In this document: positions 12,301-23,803 of the stretch, piece after piece
Position numbering within the stretch: position 1 is the stretch's first letter
Layout: each line of letters starts with the position of its first letter
Origin: Micractinium sp. NFX-FRZ
Lineage: Eukaryota > Chlorophyta > Trebouxiophyceae > Chlorellales > Chlorellaceae
Reading direction: 5' to 3'
Length of the DNA: 64,000 nucleotides
Assembly: GCA_029339195.1 (NCBI GenBank)
Contig: JAPTJF010000001.1
Location: 248,001-312,000 of the forward strand
Notes under the pieces: model-generated
What the model was told of the DNA's origin: nothing
Database searches by the model: none
What the model saw: only the letters and a program-made list of their open reading frames with translations
Translations under genes and position numbers: made by a program

Positions 12301-14787
12301 ACCCCGCCTCCCCCAGCGACAGCATCTCCCGCCGGATCGCCTCGGGCGTGCGGCTCTGCTCGTAGCCGCGGGTGAAGGGCACGATGCAGTACGTGCACTG
12401 CAGGCAGGCAGGGCAGGCAGGACAGAGGGGGGCCAGGCATGATGGTGAGATGCCAGAGCGGGGAAGGTGCGGACCGATTTGGCAGGGCAGGGTGTGCAGG
12501 GAGAGGCCTGCAGGGAGAGGGGGGACACCAGCGGCATACCGGGCAGGTGAAGGGAAATGCATGCTTGGTGACTGCTGGGTCGCCCCCCAGGGCACACTTT
12601 GTTTACTGTAACAGCACCCACCTTCTCGTTGCAGCCGTGGATGACGTTGACCCAAGCGGTGATGTCCGAGTCGCGGCGGGCGGTGGTGATGTCCTCCTCA
12701 ATCTCTACGTGGTCCACAGCCACCACCTGCAGGGGGGTGTGACGCAGACTGCTGGTGAAGCGCCCTGCTTTGGAGGATCCATTCAAGGCAAGGGGCCTTT
12801 CGGAGCAGTGGTTGCAGGCGCAACAGCCACCACCTGCTTCAGAGGCGGGTTGAGTGGTGTGTGGAGGCGAGTGAGGTGGGAGGCTGTTTGGGGTGGGTGC
12901 CGTGAGGTGCACCGAGCAGTCAGCAGCAATGCATGGATCGGCAGGTACTGCGACGTGGCAGTGCAATGCAGAGCCACCCGGCATGGCGGAGGGTGCGGCG
13001 GCGGCGCCGCGTCAGAGGTCGGTCAGGGGGATTTCTAGGCCCCGCGGAGTGCATATCAGTCACCGTGACAATCAGTGCCCAGTGCGTGTCGTCACCCCTC
13101 TGGCTTGCCGCCCGGCATGCACAGCATGCATGGGTGTGTGCGTGCGTGCAGGTGCAAAAGAGGCAGCGCATGAAGCAAAAACAGGCAGCGGCACAGCGAT
13201 GCTCGCGGCACAGCTGGATGCACGCACACTGGAGATAAGGTGACGTGGCTGGTGGGGTCACGAGCGTCCAGCACACCATGGCACAGGAGGAGGGCGGCGA
13301 GCTGCCTCACAGCAGCAGCAACTCTCGAATCACGAGCTTGGCTGTGCCTGCCCCTTCCCAAGCCAACCGCGCCCGCCCTGCCCGGTTGCACTGATGAAGC
13401 TGCCCGCCAGCCTACCTGGTTGCCCTGCTCCACTTGCTCCAGCAGGTCTCCAATCCTGATAAGGGGCACGGGGGCAGGTGGTGTGGTGTTGGGTGGTTAG
13501 GAAGAGGAGCAGGCACCTGCTGTAGCTTGCCTCAAGCTTCCCATGTTGCCTGGCATGGCATGGCGGCGCACTGCTTACACCAACGCAGGGCAGAGGGCAG
13601 CAGTCCTGGGCACCGTGGCAGCGGCACTCAGCTCCGCCCGGCACCGCACCATTTGCTAGCTGCCCGCGCCGTGCAGAAAATGCGGCAGCGCTGGGGGCAG
13701 CGACGGCAGCCGCTGTGCTCTGGCAGCAGGGGCTGCACACACAGCCGCGGCACGCCCCCTCTTCCCCACCGACGACGGACGTGGGCCCACACCACCCCGA
13801 CCTCTCGGCGCTCTCCGCCTGGCCACGTTCACTGCAGGCAGCCACCCACCCCACCCACGACCCTGCCAGCGCAACCCAGCAGCATGCCGGGCTCGCACCG
13901 CACCTGTTGGCGTGGTGCGGCCCCATGACCAAGTCCACCTCTGGCACGCGGCGCAGCAGCGTCTGCCCCTCCTGCGCCGCCACGCAGCCGGCCACCACGA
14001 TCTTCAGGTCGCCCATGTGCTGCCGCTTGCGCTTGGCCTGCCGCCCCAGCGCCGAGTACAGCTTGAACTCTGCCTTCTCCCGGATGCTGCAGGTGTTGTA
14101 GATGAGCACATCGGCCTGCCCCGGCTCCTCCACGCAGGCATAGCCCAGCGACTCCAGGCTGCCCGCCATGCGCTCGCTGTCGGCGCTGTTCATCTGGCAG
14201 CCAAAGGTGATGATGTGGTACTTCTTGCCGGTGGCGTTCTCGGGCACGGGGCGCCCGCTCATCACCTGGCCTGCGGGCGGAGCGAGCAGGGGAGGGCGGG
14301 GAGAGGAGGGAGCGAGCGTGCGGCGTGGGTGAATGCATGGTTGGGTAGGTGGGTGGAGAGCGGGGAAGCAGACACACGGCGCGGCACGGTCTGGTGCAGG
14401 GACTGCCTGGTATTTGTGCCAATCACCGCTGCTCAATGCACATTTTGCAGCAAGATGAAGCACACATGCATGCAGCGATCAGCAGAGAGCAAACAGTGGC
14501 GCTTTTGCAGCCAGTGCCGCCGCCGCCGCCAGTGCCGCCCACACCCTGCCACCGTGCTCACCTTGTGCGCCGCAAAACAATGACTCCTCGTCCTCATTCT
14601 GATCAATGGGCGGCGGCACCAGCTGCTCCAGGGCCGCAGAGGCCTGGACCGGGCGGCTGGCAGCGGCTGCAGCCCTCCTGCCCCTGCCCCGAGGGAGCCA
14701 CGAGGGCGCGCTCCATCCACGCCCACTGGTGGAGCATGGGCTCGCTGCTGCAGCAGAATAAGCCGCAGCGCGCGACGCCAGAAGCAT
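9323..14787 (-). CDS. miaB-like: Organelle-type tRNA methylthiotransferase (MiaB/CDK5RAP1 family)
   Basis: Twelve exons on the minus strand: 14787-14562, 14270-13904, 13455-13416, 12726-12622, 12397-12293, 11957-11834, 11614-11554, 11292-11204, 10958-10791, 10464-10313, 9797-9759, 9454-9323. Phases close for 535 aa. The first exon encodes an Ala/Ser/Arg-rich leader ([19 protein letters not shown]), suggesting plastid or mitochondrial import. The UPF0004 domain has Cys in [17 protein letters not shown] and GCVAAQEG. The radical-SAM motif CNEKCTYC (CxxxCxxC) spans an exon junction. [23 protein letters not shown] and a C-terminal TRAM-like region ([20 protein letters not shown]) follow. The family converts i6A37 to ms2i6A37 in tRNA using two 4Fe-4S clusters. 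It is divergent from the helicase gene at 15059. Several introns carry junction relics. Confidence 0.93.
10090..10245 (-). repeat. Two copies of the exon-10 3' junction in the downstream intron
   Basis: The exon end encoding RFLGRDLQ plus donor (10313-10355) recurs at 10206-10245 and 10090-10120, spaced about 107 and 116 bp. Both copies keep the CTGCAG|GTGGGG-type donor context (as read on the minus strand). Confidence 0.85.
10672..10710 (-). repeat. Copy of the exon-9 3' end in intron
   Basis: 27 nt identical to the exon segment at about 10807-10833 (encoding [10 protein letters not shown]) recurs at 10676-10702, 131 bp further into the intron. Confidence 0.85.
12047..12100 (-). repeat. Copy of the exon-6 5' junction in the upstream intron
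   Basis: The exon start encoding [12 protein letters not shown] (11921-11957) recurs with its acceptor about 126 bp away. The copy would read [18 protein letters not shown]. Next to it is a 15-bp tandem repeat (GCCGAAAAGGTTG units). Confidence 0.85.
12816..12838 (-). repeat. Short copy of the exon-4 acceptor junction
   Basis: The exon start CAG|GTGGTGGCTGTGG (12726 side) recurs as CAGGTGGTGGCTGTTG about 100 bp upstream in the intron. Confidence 0.6.
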
Positions 14788-15058
14788 GGCCACAGGTGCT
14801 TGTCCCCTCAGCGCCAGCAAAAGGTGTGCAGCCCTGTGCAACAACCTGGGTAGCCGTTCACTGCGTGTCGGGCATGAATGCACCTGGATTGGAGCCTCCA
14901 AACCCTCCTGCCTCGCTGGACATCTGCCAGGCTGGCCGGCGCGCCAAGGGCGCCGCCAGGCCCTGTCTCGTCCTCTTTACCCACTGTCGCCCTCAGCACG
15001 TTCAGTGGCACCTGCACACACGGTGCAGCCCCTGCGTGCTCTTGAGTGGCCCAGAAAA
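14788..15058. promoter_or_regulatory. Divergent promoter region, MiaB-like / DEAD-box helicase
   Basis: Only 271 bp separate the two opposing start codons, so both 5' UTRs and promoters must share this segment. No clear TATA box was seen. Both products act on RNA (organelle tRNA modification; nucleolar RNA), which makes co-expression possible. Confidence 0.5.
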
Positions 15059-18000
15059 ATGACGACAGCAGTGGAGGTCAAGGCTGTGAAGCGCAGCAAG
15101 AAGTCGGAGGGGGAGCCCGTGAAGAAGGAGAAGAAGGAGAAGAAGCGCAAGTCGGCAGAGGAGGCTGCAGGTGCGCATGCATGTGGTGGCTGGCAGCCAA
15201 GAGTGGCGGCGCAACGTTTTCCGGGCCAGCCCCGATTCTAAACACCCGGCGCCTCTCCCATATTGCAGAGACGCCGGTGGTGCCCGAGAAGAAGGTCAAG
15301 AAGAGCAAGAAGGAGAAGAGCGGGAGCGACAGCGAGGGCGCCGAGGGCGCCGCCGCCGGCGCCGCCGCTGCCGCCGCCGAGCCCGCCGCCGCCCCCGCCA
15401 ACCCCTTGGCCCTCGACAACTTTGCGCTCTCCGAGCCCGTCAAGTCGCTGCTGCGCGCCAAGGGCATCCAGAGCCTGTTTGACATCCAGGCGCAGTGCCT
15501 GACCCCGCTGCTGGGCGGCAAGGACTTGGTGGGCCGCGCCCGCACCGGCTGCGGCAAGACCCTCGCTTTCGTGCTCCCCATCATTGAGCGCCTCGCCACG
15601 GGCGGCAATGCCACCTCCAAGCGCGCCTACGGCCGCCCGCCCTCGGTGGTGGTCCTGGCGCCCACTCGCGAGCTGGCAAAGCAGGTTGGTGGGCCGGGGG
15701 TTGCGGTGCGGGCGGGGCGGGTGGGCGTATGGTTGGGTGGCGGCTGCCTGCAGCTGGGACCGACGGCACTGGCTGCTTTGGTGCTTCTGTGCAGGCATAC
15801 ACAGGCATCTGGATGCATCTGCCTGTAGAAGGCCTTCAACTTGATGCAACACTTGCTGCACACTCTCAAGGCGGTGGCCTCAAAGCCCATCCGAACTGTC
15901 TTCACCCTGCCGCCCCCCACATCTCATGCACCCTAAACCCTCCTCAACCTGTTCCTTTCTCCTCTCTTCCGCTCAGGTGGCCAACGACTTTGAGTACTAC
16001 GCCAAGGCCTTCAATCTGGCCAGCGTCTGCCTCTACGGTGGCACGCAGTACTCTCCCCAAGAGGGAGTCCTGCGCCGGGGCGTGGACGTGGTCATCGGCA
16101 CGCCGGGGCGCGTGAAGGACCACCTGGAGCGCGGCACGCTCGACCTGAGGTGCGTCAGCCGTGCGGGCCTTGTGGTACCGCAGGCAAACATGGGTGCTGG
16201 TGGTCGGGGAAGCGTGCAGGGCTGGTGGGCGGGGGATGTGAGTTGGAAGGCGTCGTCGCATGGAGCACGCCTGGTGCAAGCTCGACCTGAGGTGGCGCCA
16301 GCCTCGCCTTGTGCACTTGGGAAGCCTGGGCGCCGGTGGGTTGGGATGTGTGTGTGCATCAGGCGGAGTTCGACTCCATGCTGGGTGTATGCAACCAGGC
16401 GAGGTTTTATGCATGCCGCTTCCCCGCTTCCAACTCTGTCTCCAGCTTGCCCCCCTCCATTCCCGCCCCCTCTTGGCCTGCCCGCCTGCAGCCAGCTCAA
16501 GCGCCACACTCATGTGCGCTTCCCTGCTAACCCTCTAACTGCCCAGCTTGCCCCTCCTCACCCCCCCCGCCCGCCCGCCTGCAGCAAGCTCAAGTTCCGT
16601 GTGCTGGACGAGTGCGACGAGATGCTCAACATGGGGTTTGTGGAAGACGTGGAGAAGATCCTGAATGCCGGCGTGGACGTGGAGTCGGTGCAGACGCTGC
16701 TCTTCTCCGCCACGCTGCCCGTGTGGGTCAAGGAAATCACAAAGCGCTTCCTCAAGCCCGGCTTCAGCACAGTGGACCTGGTGGGCTCAGACAAGATGAA
16801 GGTGAGGGGGGCGGGTGTTTCATGTGTGGTTGTTGCCTTTGTTAGTTTGAGGGGTGCTGGGAGGCTGGGGCCTGGTGGGCACCGACAAGATGAAGGTGAG
16901 GGGGTGTCTGAACCGCTCGATTCGCTAAAGTCTGCCTGTGTGCAAGGTGCTCTATTCGCTTCCATCTGCCTGCAAGTGGCTGGGGGCTGTAGCCGAAAGA
17001 TGATGGGGGGTTGGGGCTATGCGGAGCTGCTGCTGCTGGTGGGGAGCGTGACTGCCGTGGCAGCAGCAGCAGCAGTGGCAGGGAGCCCAAGGTGGGCACT
17101 TGAGGGGTTGTTGGGTGCGGCAGCCTGTGCTGTGCACTGCCCAGCATGCCCGGCTCTGCCCCCGACCCTACCTCTCCCTTCCCCTCTCCCCTCCCCCCCA
17201 GGCCTCCACCAGCGTGCGCCACTTGCTGCTGCCGTGCCACTGGAGCCAGCGCAACCAGCTGGTGCCCGACCTGGTCAAGTGCTACGGTGAGACCAGGGAG
17301 AGCAGCGGGCACGCAACGCCGGCTGGCTTGGACGGTTGATGGGGTGGGATGGCGAGCTGTTGCCCAGCTGGATGGCAGAGGGTTATGCAGGCTGGCTGGC
17401 GCACTGAGCAGTGCAGGGCGCCGGCCCGGGCGAACCCTCGTCCTGCTGTGCGCTCTCTGAACCTCCATCACCTGCCCTCCATCGCCCCATCACCCCACAC
17501 AGTCGTTGCATCCCCCTCCTCATGTACCGTGCCCTCACCCACCCACCCACCCGCCCCACCCCGCAGGCTGCTGCGGCCGCACCATTGTGTTCACTGAGAC
17601 CAAGAACGACGCCAATGAGCTGGCGGGGGCGCTGAGCGAGGTCAACGGCGCGCGGCCGCTGCACGGAGACATCCCGCAGGCGCAGCGCGAGGTGGGGATG
17701 GGCGGGTGGCGCTGGGAGGGGCGCACGCGCTGCTTGGGATGGCTGCGCAGAGCGGGTCTGGTTTACGCCTAGGGGGGTGGTGCGTGAGCGCACAGCGCAG
17801 CATAGCGCTTGCGTGTGCAGCGCGTGCCTCCCGCCTGCCTCAACATCGTGCCTCTCCTCTCCCTCTGCTCCCCTCACCCTGCCCGCACAGGTCACCCTGG
17901 CCGGCTTCCGCAGCGGCAAGTTCAACGTGCTGGTGGCCACAGACGTGGCCGCCCGCGGGCTGGACATCAACGGGGTGGAGCTGGTCATCCAGCTGGAGCC

Positions 18001-20633
18001 GCCGAAGGACCCAGAGGTGGGCTTCTTTTTTACATGTTGCAGAGTAGATGCAGTTCTTTATGGGGGGGGGTGAGTGGGGTGTCAGTGGAAGGGGGAGCTG
18101 GTGATTCAGCTGGAGCTGCGCAAGGACCCCGAGGTGCGGTGTCATTGGGATGGTGCAGTGCAGTGCAGTGCAATGCAGGTGTACTGCCATGTGTGGGGGG
18201 ACGCGGGGTGTCAGTGGTGGGGAGGGGAGGGGATTCAGCTGGAGCCACTGAAGGACCCCGAGGCGGGCTTCATTGCAGGAATTGCAGTGCAGGTGCACTG
18301 CCACTTGCGAGAAGCGGGTTTGTCAGTGGAGGGGAGGGCGGGTCGCACCACTTGGCACCTATAGGGACCCAGAGGGGACGCAGCTGGTGTGACGTCGCAT
18401 GCATGCAATTTGTTCTGCAATCTTCGTAGAAGGGAGAAGCTGGCGCCAAAGGCTGCGCGGCTCGTAACCCCTCCACCGCCTGCTTGCCGCCCCTCCCCCC
18501 TCCCCGCCTGCCGCCGCAGACGTACATCCACCGCAGCGGGCGGACGGGGCGCGCGGGCAGCACAGGCATCAGCCTCACCCTGGTGGACCGCAAGAAGGAG
18601 GGGCTCATCCCCTACATCCAGGTGCGCTGAGCTGGCGGTGGGGGGCTGAGCTGGCAACAGAGGGTTTGAGGGTGCAGGGTTTGAGGCGGCAGGCAGTGGA
18701 GCTGGCGGCACTGCTGCGCTGCCGCGTTGACGCTGCCGCGATGGCACTGTCGGCGTGGGGCTAGCAACAATTGCGTGGTGGCCGGCCACCTGCCTGCCTG
18801 GAACCTTCGGTGCACAACACGCCTGCTGGCCCACCCGCCTGCCTGCCCGCCTGCCTGCCTTTTCCACCATCGAACACCAACTGACCCGGCACCCCTCGCT
18901 CTCTGCCCTCCCTGCCCCCTCTGCCCTCCCCTCCCCCCCCTCCCCCCGCAGACCAAGGCTGGCCTCAAGTTTGAGCGTGTGGGCGCCCCCCAGCCCAGCG
19001 ACATGGCCACGGTGGCTGGCGAGCGCGCTCTGGAGGCGGTGGTTGCAGTGGATGCCTCGGTGCTGCCCTTCTTCCGCCAGGCGGCCGCCAAGCTGCTGGA
19101 GGTGGGTGGGGAGGGGCAGGTGGAGGGGTGGGGGAGGAGGAGGGGTGGAGGGGCGCGGTGGGCAAGGGGCAGTGCTGTGCCCACTCCTCTTCACGCAGCC
19201 CCCACCGGCGGTAACACCCTCTCTACTGTCGCTCCCGCCCCTGCCCCTTCATCTCGCCCCTCTCCTCCCCTCCTCTCCCCCGCTGCAGACGGTGGGCAGC
19301 GCTGAGGACGCGCTGGCCATGGCCCTGGCCAAGATCACGGGGCACGTGGAGCTGCGCGCCCGCTCCCTGCTCACCGCACACGACGACCATCAGACCCTGC
19401 AGTTCATCAGCCCATGGCCCGTGGACAAGCCCGGCCAGGTGGGGCGCTGGGCGCTGGGCACACACACGCTTGCTTGCTTGCATGCGCGGATGGGCGGGTG
19501 GGGCTGCGCACACACAGCACGCTTGCATGCACGGATGGGCGGGTGTGGAGTGGCGGCGGGCGTGCGCTGTCCACACACCTCCGCACGACGGAAGCACGCT
19601 GCTGGGCACATCCCTCGCCCTCCAACTCCTGGTTTCAACCGCCTCCCTTCCCCCTCTTCTTTCTCCCATCCGCCCCCTCACGGGTCCCCCTCCCTCTCAC
19701 TTCTCACACACCCCTCTCCCCTCTTCACCCCCGCCAGGTGTTTGGCTTCCTGCGCATGCATAGGTTGACCGCCTCCCGCCTCTCTCCCCCTCTCACCCCT
19801 CCTCACGCTCCCCCCCGACACACACAGGTGTTTGGCTTCCTGCGCAAGCACATCCACGAGGAGGAGACGCTGAACGAGGTGAAGCGCATGACGCTGACGG
19901 CAGACGGACAGGGGGCCGTGTTTGACGTCCCCACCGCCCTGGCAAAGGTGCGCCCGCGCCTCCTGGTAGTCCTGCGCTTCGTGTTGGGGGGTTCAGGGCT
20001 GTGACCCTCCTGCTGTGGGCGGGCTGGGAGAGCAGGGCTGGGCGGTGAGGAGCGCCGGGCTGGGGTGAGCTTGGGCGGGAGACGAGCGTGCGGCTCAAAG
20101 CGCACGAGTCCGTAGCGGCGCGCGGTGCTCACCTGCACCGCGCCCGACCCTGTCACAGGGCGCCCGCCCTCCTCATCTGCCTGCTTGTCAACTCATCAAG
20201 CCCGCCACCCACTCCCGACCCCACCTGCTCACCCTCCTTTGCCTGCTGCCCCATACCCTGCACTTGCCTCCCCGCTCAGCCCCACCCCTGCCCCTCTCCG
20301 CCTCCCAACCCGCTCCCCCCCCGTCCCGGCCTGCAGGAGTTCCTCACAAAGTGCGGCAAGCATGAGGCGGCGCGCGACGTGGCGCACCTGGTGGCAGCCA
20401 CCACCCTGCCCGAGCTCAAGGAGCGGGAGCAGCAGTACGGCAGCGGCGGCGGCTACGGCGCCAGCCCAGGCGGCAACGGCTTCCAGCGCGGCGGCTACAG
20501 CGGCGGGCGCGGCGGCGGCGGCTACGGCGGCCGCGGCGGCAGCAGCGGGTTTGGCGGGCGCGGCGGCAGCAGCGGGCGGGGCGGAGGGTTTGGCGGGCGG
20601 GGCGGCGGCCGCGGCGGGTTCAACCGGTACTAG
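15059..20633 (+). CDS. Nucleolar DEAD-box RNA helicase with GUCT domain (DDX21/plant RH7 type)
   Basis: Twelve exons: 15059-15170, 15269-15684, 15977-16149, 16585-16801, 17202-17286, 17567-17691, 17891-18016, 18520-18621, 18952-19101, 19289-19438, 19828-19947, 20337-20633. Phases close for 690 aa. The N-terminus is Lys-rich ([19 protein letters not shown]), then Ala-rich. Core motifs: ARTGCGKT (I, about 128-135), APTRELA (Ia), GTPGR (Ib), DECD (II, in place of DEAD), SAT (III), [11 protein letters not shown] (V) and [10 protein letters not shown] (VI). The GUCT domain follows ([11 protein letters not shown]...[15 protein letters not shown]), then a GGR/RGG tail ending FNRY. The family unwinds rRNA precursors and snoRNA duplexes in the nucleolus. 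Introns after exons 4 and 7 and before exon 11 contain junction relics. Confidence 0.95.
16868..16902 (+). repeat. Copy of the exon-4 3' junction in intron
   Basis: CTGGTGGGC..CGACAAGATGAAG|GTGAGG repeats the exon end CTGGTGGGCTCAGACAAGATGAAG|GTGAGG (near 16778-16807), about 90 bp downstream, with an intact donor. Confidence 0.85.
18080..18375 (+). repeat. Three degenerating copies of the exon-7 3' junction
   Basis: The exon end encoding [15 protein letters not shown] (to 18016) recurs at about 18095-18140 (would read [14 protein letters not shown], followed by GTGCGG), 18225-18275 ([10 protein letters not shown], donor lost) and 18325-18375 (most decayed). Period is roughly 110-130 bp. Similarity falls with distance from the true exon. 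Confidence 0.85.
19459..19560 (+). repeat. Intronic tandem duplication
   Basis: Two direct copies of a segment running from CACACAC..GCTTGC to GCGGATGGGCGGGTG, about 50 bp each, in the intron after helicase exon 10. Confidence 0.7.
19729..19763 (+). repeat. Copy of the exon-11 5' junction in the upstream intron
   Basis: CAG|GTGTTTGGCTTCCTGCGC at 19735-19755 duplicates the true start of exon 11 at 19828, 90 bp away. Using it would soon reach a stop (ATGCATAGG). Confidence 0.85.
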
Positions 20634-21827
20634 ATGGCCGGCCCTGCCCCTGCCTTAGCCGTGCTCTCCCACCCACCCCACCCCTGACTGCGCATGACCC
20701 TGTTTCATTGGTTTGTGTACTGCGCGCGCACTGCCCCCTCCTCCCGCCCCCTGGCCACCCTTCTCCCGGCGGCGATCCCATCTGCTGTCCCCTCCCTTCT
20801 TGATTTGTCCCTCCAATCCCCTTCCCTCTCCCCCCTGTCTACTGACACTGTGACACCTCACTGCTCGGCGCTCGCTAGCTGGGCATTTGTTACATTTGGT
20901 TCCTGAGCAAAGCGCTCGTTTCAGAGCGTCAGGAGTGCCTCCCTTTTTGTGTGCGGGGGCCAAAGGGTTGCGTGATGTGGGGAGCTGTGCAGCGGACGTG
21001 CTGCCACAAGCAGCCGCCCGCGAGCGCGGGCTGGGGAGCAGGAGGGGCATTGGGGGGTTTCCGACAACAGCAAATGGCAGACAGGGCGGGAGACAGGAGG
21101 CTACATCAGGTCAGGAGTACAGCATAGGAGGGTGGCAGGGTGGAGGGTGCGGTGGGATCCTCTACGATGAAGGGCCTTGCTGGCTGCATCTGGGCTGGAA
21201 GCAGTGCCTGGCGGTGTGGGGGGACGAAGGAAAAATTGCAGGGGGTGGGTGGATGGAGTGGGGTGTGACACAGTCAGGTGGGCGTGCAGTTGAGGAGGGG
21301 GGCGCACAGATGTGGGGTGTGAGGGGGAACAAGCAAGTTACAAGGCCGTGGGCTGCGGCACCGCGTTCGTTCACTAGTCGGTCGCTGGTAGCTGGCTCCA
21401 CGGGGAAGAAAGGAAGAGCGAGAAAGGAGGAAAGTGTGGGGCATGTGGGGAGGCCGGTCGAGGTGTTGGTCGGGCCGCGCCCGGCAAACAAAATGGGTTT
21501 GAAGGCGGCGGTTGAGGGGGGAGGGCAGAGCAGGGGAGGGCAGCGGGCCTGGGGGTCAGGAAACCGCATCTCCAGTCAAAGGTCAGAAGAGGTCAAAGGG
21601 GGGTTTGAGGGGGCGAAGAGGGCAGCCAGGCGGCACGCAGGGGACGCCGCCCCGCGCTGCCGGGGTGGGCTACGGACCCCTGGATTGCTAGGCTAGGATT
21701 GGTACTAGGGTACTAGCGTTCTGTCTGTTCTTGTCTAGTGCGGTGTAAAGGCAGGTCGGGCATGGAGGTTCGTTAGGTCCAGTGGGGGGCATCGTGCCGT
21801 GGGCGTGCGTCGGCCCGGCAGGCGGGC
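20634..21827. other. Convergent intergenic region
   Basis: Between the 3' ends of the helicase (+) and PLATZ (-) genes. The first part is pyrimidine-rich and the second purine-rich on the plus strand. The plus-strand open frame at 20887-21696 is low-complexity Gly/Glu-rich with no domain. No RNA gene seen. Confidence 0.55.
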
Positions 21828-23803
21828 CTAGCTCATGTGGCTGCGTGCCGGCGGGGCGCCCTTTCGCCGCTTGCCGCGGCTGCTGCCGCCCTCGCTGCCG
21901 CTGCTGCAGCGCGTAGCGTGCGAGACGTCCAGGGTGTGGGCGGGCAGCGCCGAGGCAGCGGCAACAGCCCGCGCAAAGGGCAGCGGCCGCTTGAGGCCCG
22001 CCGCAGGCAGCCTGCTGGTGCCGCCGGGGGGCTGCTGACGCGCCGAGGGCGGCACGGTGAACATGATTTCTGCCGCTGAGGCCGCGGCCACCGTGACGGC
22101 GCCCAGGCCGCCGCCGCCGTGCTGCACGCCACCGTCGCGCGCGGTGACGGCGCTCTTGGGCGTGATGGGTGCAAACCCAAACTCCACGTCCACCTTGCAG
22201 CGCAGCGAGCAGTAAATGCAGTCGTGGCGCAGCGGCTTCTGGCAGCCCAGGCAGCTGTGGTCAAAGGCGGGGCACTTTTGCTCCTTCTCCACGTTCTGCA
22301 CCAGGGGCGGGGGAGGAGGGGGCACAAGACAGCGGGCAGGGATGGCGGGGTGAGTGTTGGAATAGTGGGGTGTGTGCTAGGGCAGACGGCGCGGCACGGC
22401 TCCAGAAAGCAGGCACTGCAATGCCACTCAATCGGGGCTGCCTGCAACCCCAGGTCTGCACCACTTACATCCCACCCGACTCCCTTGGCCAGCCTCTGCC
22501 CCGCGCGCCGCCCCAGCCAGCCAGCACCCACCTTGGGGTGGATAAGCACCGCGCGGCGCGAGTTGATGCAGTAGGCCTGCACCCCGGTGACGTCGTATAG
22601 CGGCTGGATGTCGTCCACATGCACGCACGTCTGGTACCTGCGGTGTAGCGGGCGACGACATGGCACCAGGCGGCATGCGGGATGGGGTGAGAGAGTGGGG
22701 CAGAAGGGGCGGGGGCGGAAGGGGCGGGCCAGAAGGCCAGAACAGACGGCAAGCAAGAGCGCATGGCAGGCTGGAGCTGGGGTGGCCCTCCCTCTCCCAC
22801 CAAACCACTCTAGCCCACCCAACACATCCTCCCACCGGCAGCCGCCCTGCTGCACTCACATGTACTTGCGTATCTGGAAGACGCGGCCGGAGCAGGACGC
22901 GTTGTGGCCCGGCAGGCACAGCTTGCACATGCCCGCGCCGTGCACGTGCGAGCAGTCGAGGCAGTACTGGTTGTTCTCGTTGCGCTTGATGGTGCCGTTG
23001 CGCACCGTGCCGGGGTGGCAGCGGCAGCCGTGGTGCTCAAACAGGGAGACGGTGAAGAGGCCAGACAGCCAGGGGTCGATTCCGGCAGCAGAGCCGGCGC
23101 GCGGCACGGCAGGTGCGCTGAACATGCGGCCCGGGGCCACCAGGCCCAGCAGCGGGTCAGCCAGCATGGCTGCTGCAGACTGCTGCTGCGCAAAAGCGGC
23201 CGCCGCTGCTGCCGAGGGCGCAAAGATAGCGGCAGGCAGAGCTGCCGCTGCCGGCGGCCGGCTGTCCACCACGCCACAGCTGCCGCCGGGTGCTGCTGCG
23301 TCGCTGTCCGAGCTGTCGGCTGGCTGCACCTGGCTTGCTTGGTCATGCTTGGCGCTGCAGGCAGGCGAGGGTAGGTCCAGGTGGAAGAGAGGGCGGCAGT
23401 TAGACGGAGGGCAGGAAGGGGGCAGTTACGGGGCAAGCGCACGGCGGCAGGGACAAGTGGGCAGCGGCAGCCGACCAGCCAGACCAGGTGCCGGCAGCTG
23501 CAGGCAGGCAAGGCACTCCAGCTCCCTGCTCACAGTGGGCTCTTGAGCACTGTGCGCTTCACCATGTCGGCCTCATCTGCCGAGGAGGTGGGTGTGTCGT
23601 GCTGCTGCACCTGCTGCAGCACCTGTAGCGGCGGCAGGGCGGGCAGGGCGCCGGCGTCAGGAGCTGCGGCGGCAGGTGGGTGGTTTGAATGGTGGGGCAC
23701 CCACGGCAGGACGGTTGGGCGGCGCCCAGCTCCGCGGCGCGCTCACCTGTGCGAAAAACGGCATAACGCCCGGGGGCAGCAGCCCAATTGTGCAGCCCTG
23801 CAT
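21828..23803 (-). CDS. PLATZ zinc-finger transcription-factor-like protein
   Basis: Five exons: 23803-23747, 23622-23534, 23354-22860, 22637-22532, 22295-21828 (TAG). Phases close for 404 aa. The PLATZ signature is clear: LFEHHGCRCHPGT, NQYCLDCSHVHGAGMCKLC, GHNASC, RVFQIRKYMYQTCVHVDDI, INSRRAVLIHP, then CPAFDHSCLGCQKPL and CIYCSLRCKVDVEFGF. PLATZ proteins are plant/algal zinc-dependent DNA-binding proteins associated with repression at A/T-rich DNA and RNA polymerase III functions. The N-terminus is Ala/Gln-rich. The C-terminus is Ala/Ser-rich and ends in a basic patch (SSRGKRRKGAPPARS), a likely nuclear signal. The 19-codon first exon (MQGCTIGLLPPGVMPFFAQ) is chosen because it joins in phase; its Met could be preceded by more coding sequence. 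Confidence 0.88.

Noticed and set aside
11917..12984. Long minus-strand open frame (355 aa) across MiaB introns
   Set aside because: It reads through introns in mixed frames. The conserved MiaB sequence lies in phased exons; the remainder is GC-rich intron without stops.
19738..19763. Alternative exon 11 start of the helicase
   Set aside because: The acceptor is good, but the copied frame meets a stop after a few codons. It is treated as a relic.
20887..21696. 269-aa plus-strand frame after the helicase
   Set aside because: Gly/Glu/Arg low-complexity translation of purine-rich DNA in a convergent 3' region; no domain or neighbouring splice logic.
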